Of a stretch of DNA of 33,982 bases, positions 33,778 to 33,982 are shown in pieces (within the stretch, counting starts at the first letter, position 1; every line of letters begins with the position of its first letter). Under the pieces are notes generated by a model that searched no databases, was not told where the DNA came from, and saw only the letters and a list, made by a program, of their open reading frames with translations. Source of the DNA: Cryobacterium lactosi (GTDB taxonomy: Bacteria > Actinomycetota > Actinomycetes > Actinomycetales > Microbacteriaceae); the NCBI RefSeq assembly GCF_004403945.1, contig NZ_SOHM01000032.1, forward strand, positions 342 through 34,323, read 5' to 3'. Made by a program: the position numbers and the translations under genes.

Positions 33778-33803
33778 TTAGCCTAACAAATTAGCCATGC
33801 TAA
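33778..33803. promoter_or_regulatory. Paired palindromes before marR, probable MarR operator
   Basis: TTAG-C-CTAA (33778-33786) and TTAGC-CAT-GCTAA (33791-33803) lie 7 to 32 nt upstream of the marR start, within an AT-rich stretch that should also hold the promoter. The shared half-site TTAGC makes them good candidates for binding the MarR protein itself. Confidence 0.65.
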
Positions 33804-33883
33804 TGATTCCGGCGCGATCGAATCTCGCCTGGCCGCCACAACTGGTGCCGAAACGGACAATTGCGTCCGGTGTGCGGTATTTG

Positions 33884-33982
33884 TCAACCTGTTTGAGACA
33901 GGTTGGGTTTGGGTTTCTTGCGGGGGTCGTTGATGCAGGCCCGGCCCGGTAGGGCCGGGGGCTTGGGTTGCCTGGCGTAGCG
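33884..33982 (-). CDS. Possible C-terminal end of an unrecognised gene running off the window
   Basis: On the minus strand a frame is open from the window edge to a TGA at 33884-33886, giving 32 residues rich in Pro and Lys (…RKKPKPNLSQTG). I do not recognise it. The GC content and an 8-bp hairpin over the stop codon fit a gene end, but a 99-nt open frame in GC-rich DNA is weak evidence. Confidence 0.25.
   Translation of the reverse strand, partial: RYARQPKPPALPGRACINDPRKKPKPNLSQTG
33885..33905. terminator. Small hairpin at the right edge
   Basis: CAACCTGT and ACAGGTTG form a perfect 8-bp stem with a 5-nt loop. It overlaps the stop of the possible edge gene. A second GC-rich hairpin (33940-33947 with 33952-33959) lies nearby. 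A terminator or mobile-element end are both possible. Confidence 0.35.

Overview
The window is high-GC, gene-dense DNA with many ATGA/GTGA overlaps, GTG/TTG starts and at least two apparently leaderless promoters. Gene content (an olefin operon with a fused OleBC, PutA, an actinobacterial-type rhamnose regulon, Lrp/GntR/MarR regulators) points to an actinobacterium, most likely of the Microbacteriaceae (Cryobacterium-like). This placement is inferred from gene content and style, not from a marker gene. I see no rRNA, tRNA, CRISPR array or intact insertion sequence.

Layout. 1-5.5 kb: a terminator and a long hairpin, then a purine deaminase (adenine deaminase subtype) overlapping a 1208-residue proline dehydrogenase/P5C dehydrogenase (PutA), then a small membrane protein. 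5.7-10.4 kb: a complete overlapping oleA-oleBC-oleD operon for head-to-head long-chain olefin synthesis. 10.4-12.5 kb: an intergenic repeat cluster, a YdeI/DUF1905-like gene with a leaderless promoter, and a membrane protein/GntR pair. 12.5-15.4 kb: an Lrp/AsnC regulator divergent from a guanidino-hydrolase (DDAH/arginine dihydrolase type) and ornithine aminotransferase. Together with PutA these could take arginine to glutamate. 15.4-19.1 kb: L-lactate dehydrogenase lldD with its FadR-type regulator and a clear operator, an HTH-only LysR-like protein, a DJ-1/PfpI protein and a DUF3592-like membrane protein.

19.2-31.9 kb is an L-rhamnose catabolic island. One operon (minus strand) is rhaM-rhaI-rhaEW-rhaB, where the aldolase is fused to a lactaldehyde dehydrogenase and should give L-lactate. 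A LacI-family regulator diverges from it. An MFS transporter gene and a second operon (aldolase-rhaI2-rhaB2) diverge from each other, followed by a convergent fucO-type lactaldehyde reductase that should give 1,2-propanediol. Six copies of a TGAAWCGWTTCA palindrome sit in exactly the intergenic regions that head these units, so one LacI repressor probably controls all of them. The nearby lldD could oxidise the lactate to pyruvate.

31.9-34.0 kb: a MarR regulator with paired palindromes and an MFS exporter. At the right edge is a possible C-terminal end of an unrecognised minus-strand gene. The most notable points are the duplicated rhamnose pathway with two different fates for lactaldehyde under one operator family, the OleBC fusion operon, the possible three-step arginine route, and two unexplained intergenic repeat or hairpin families.
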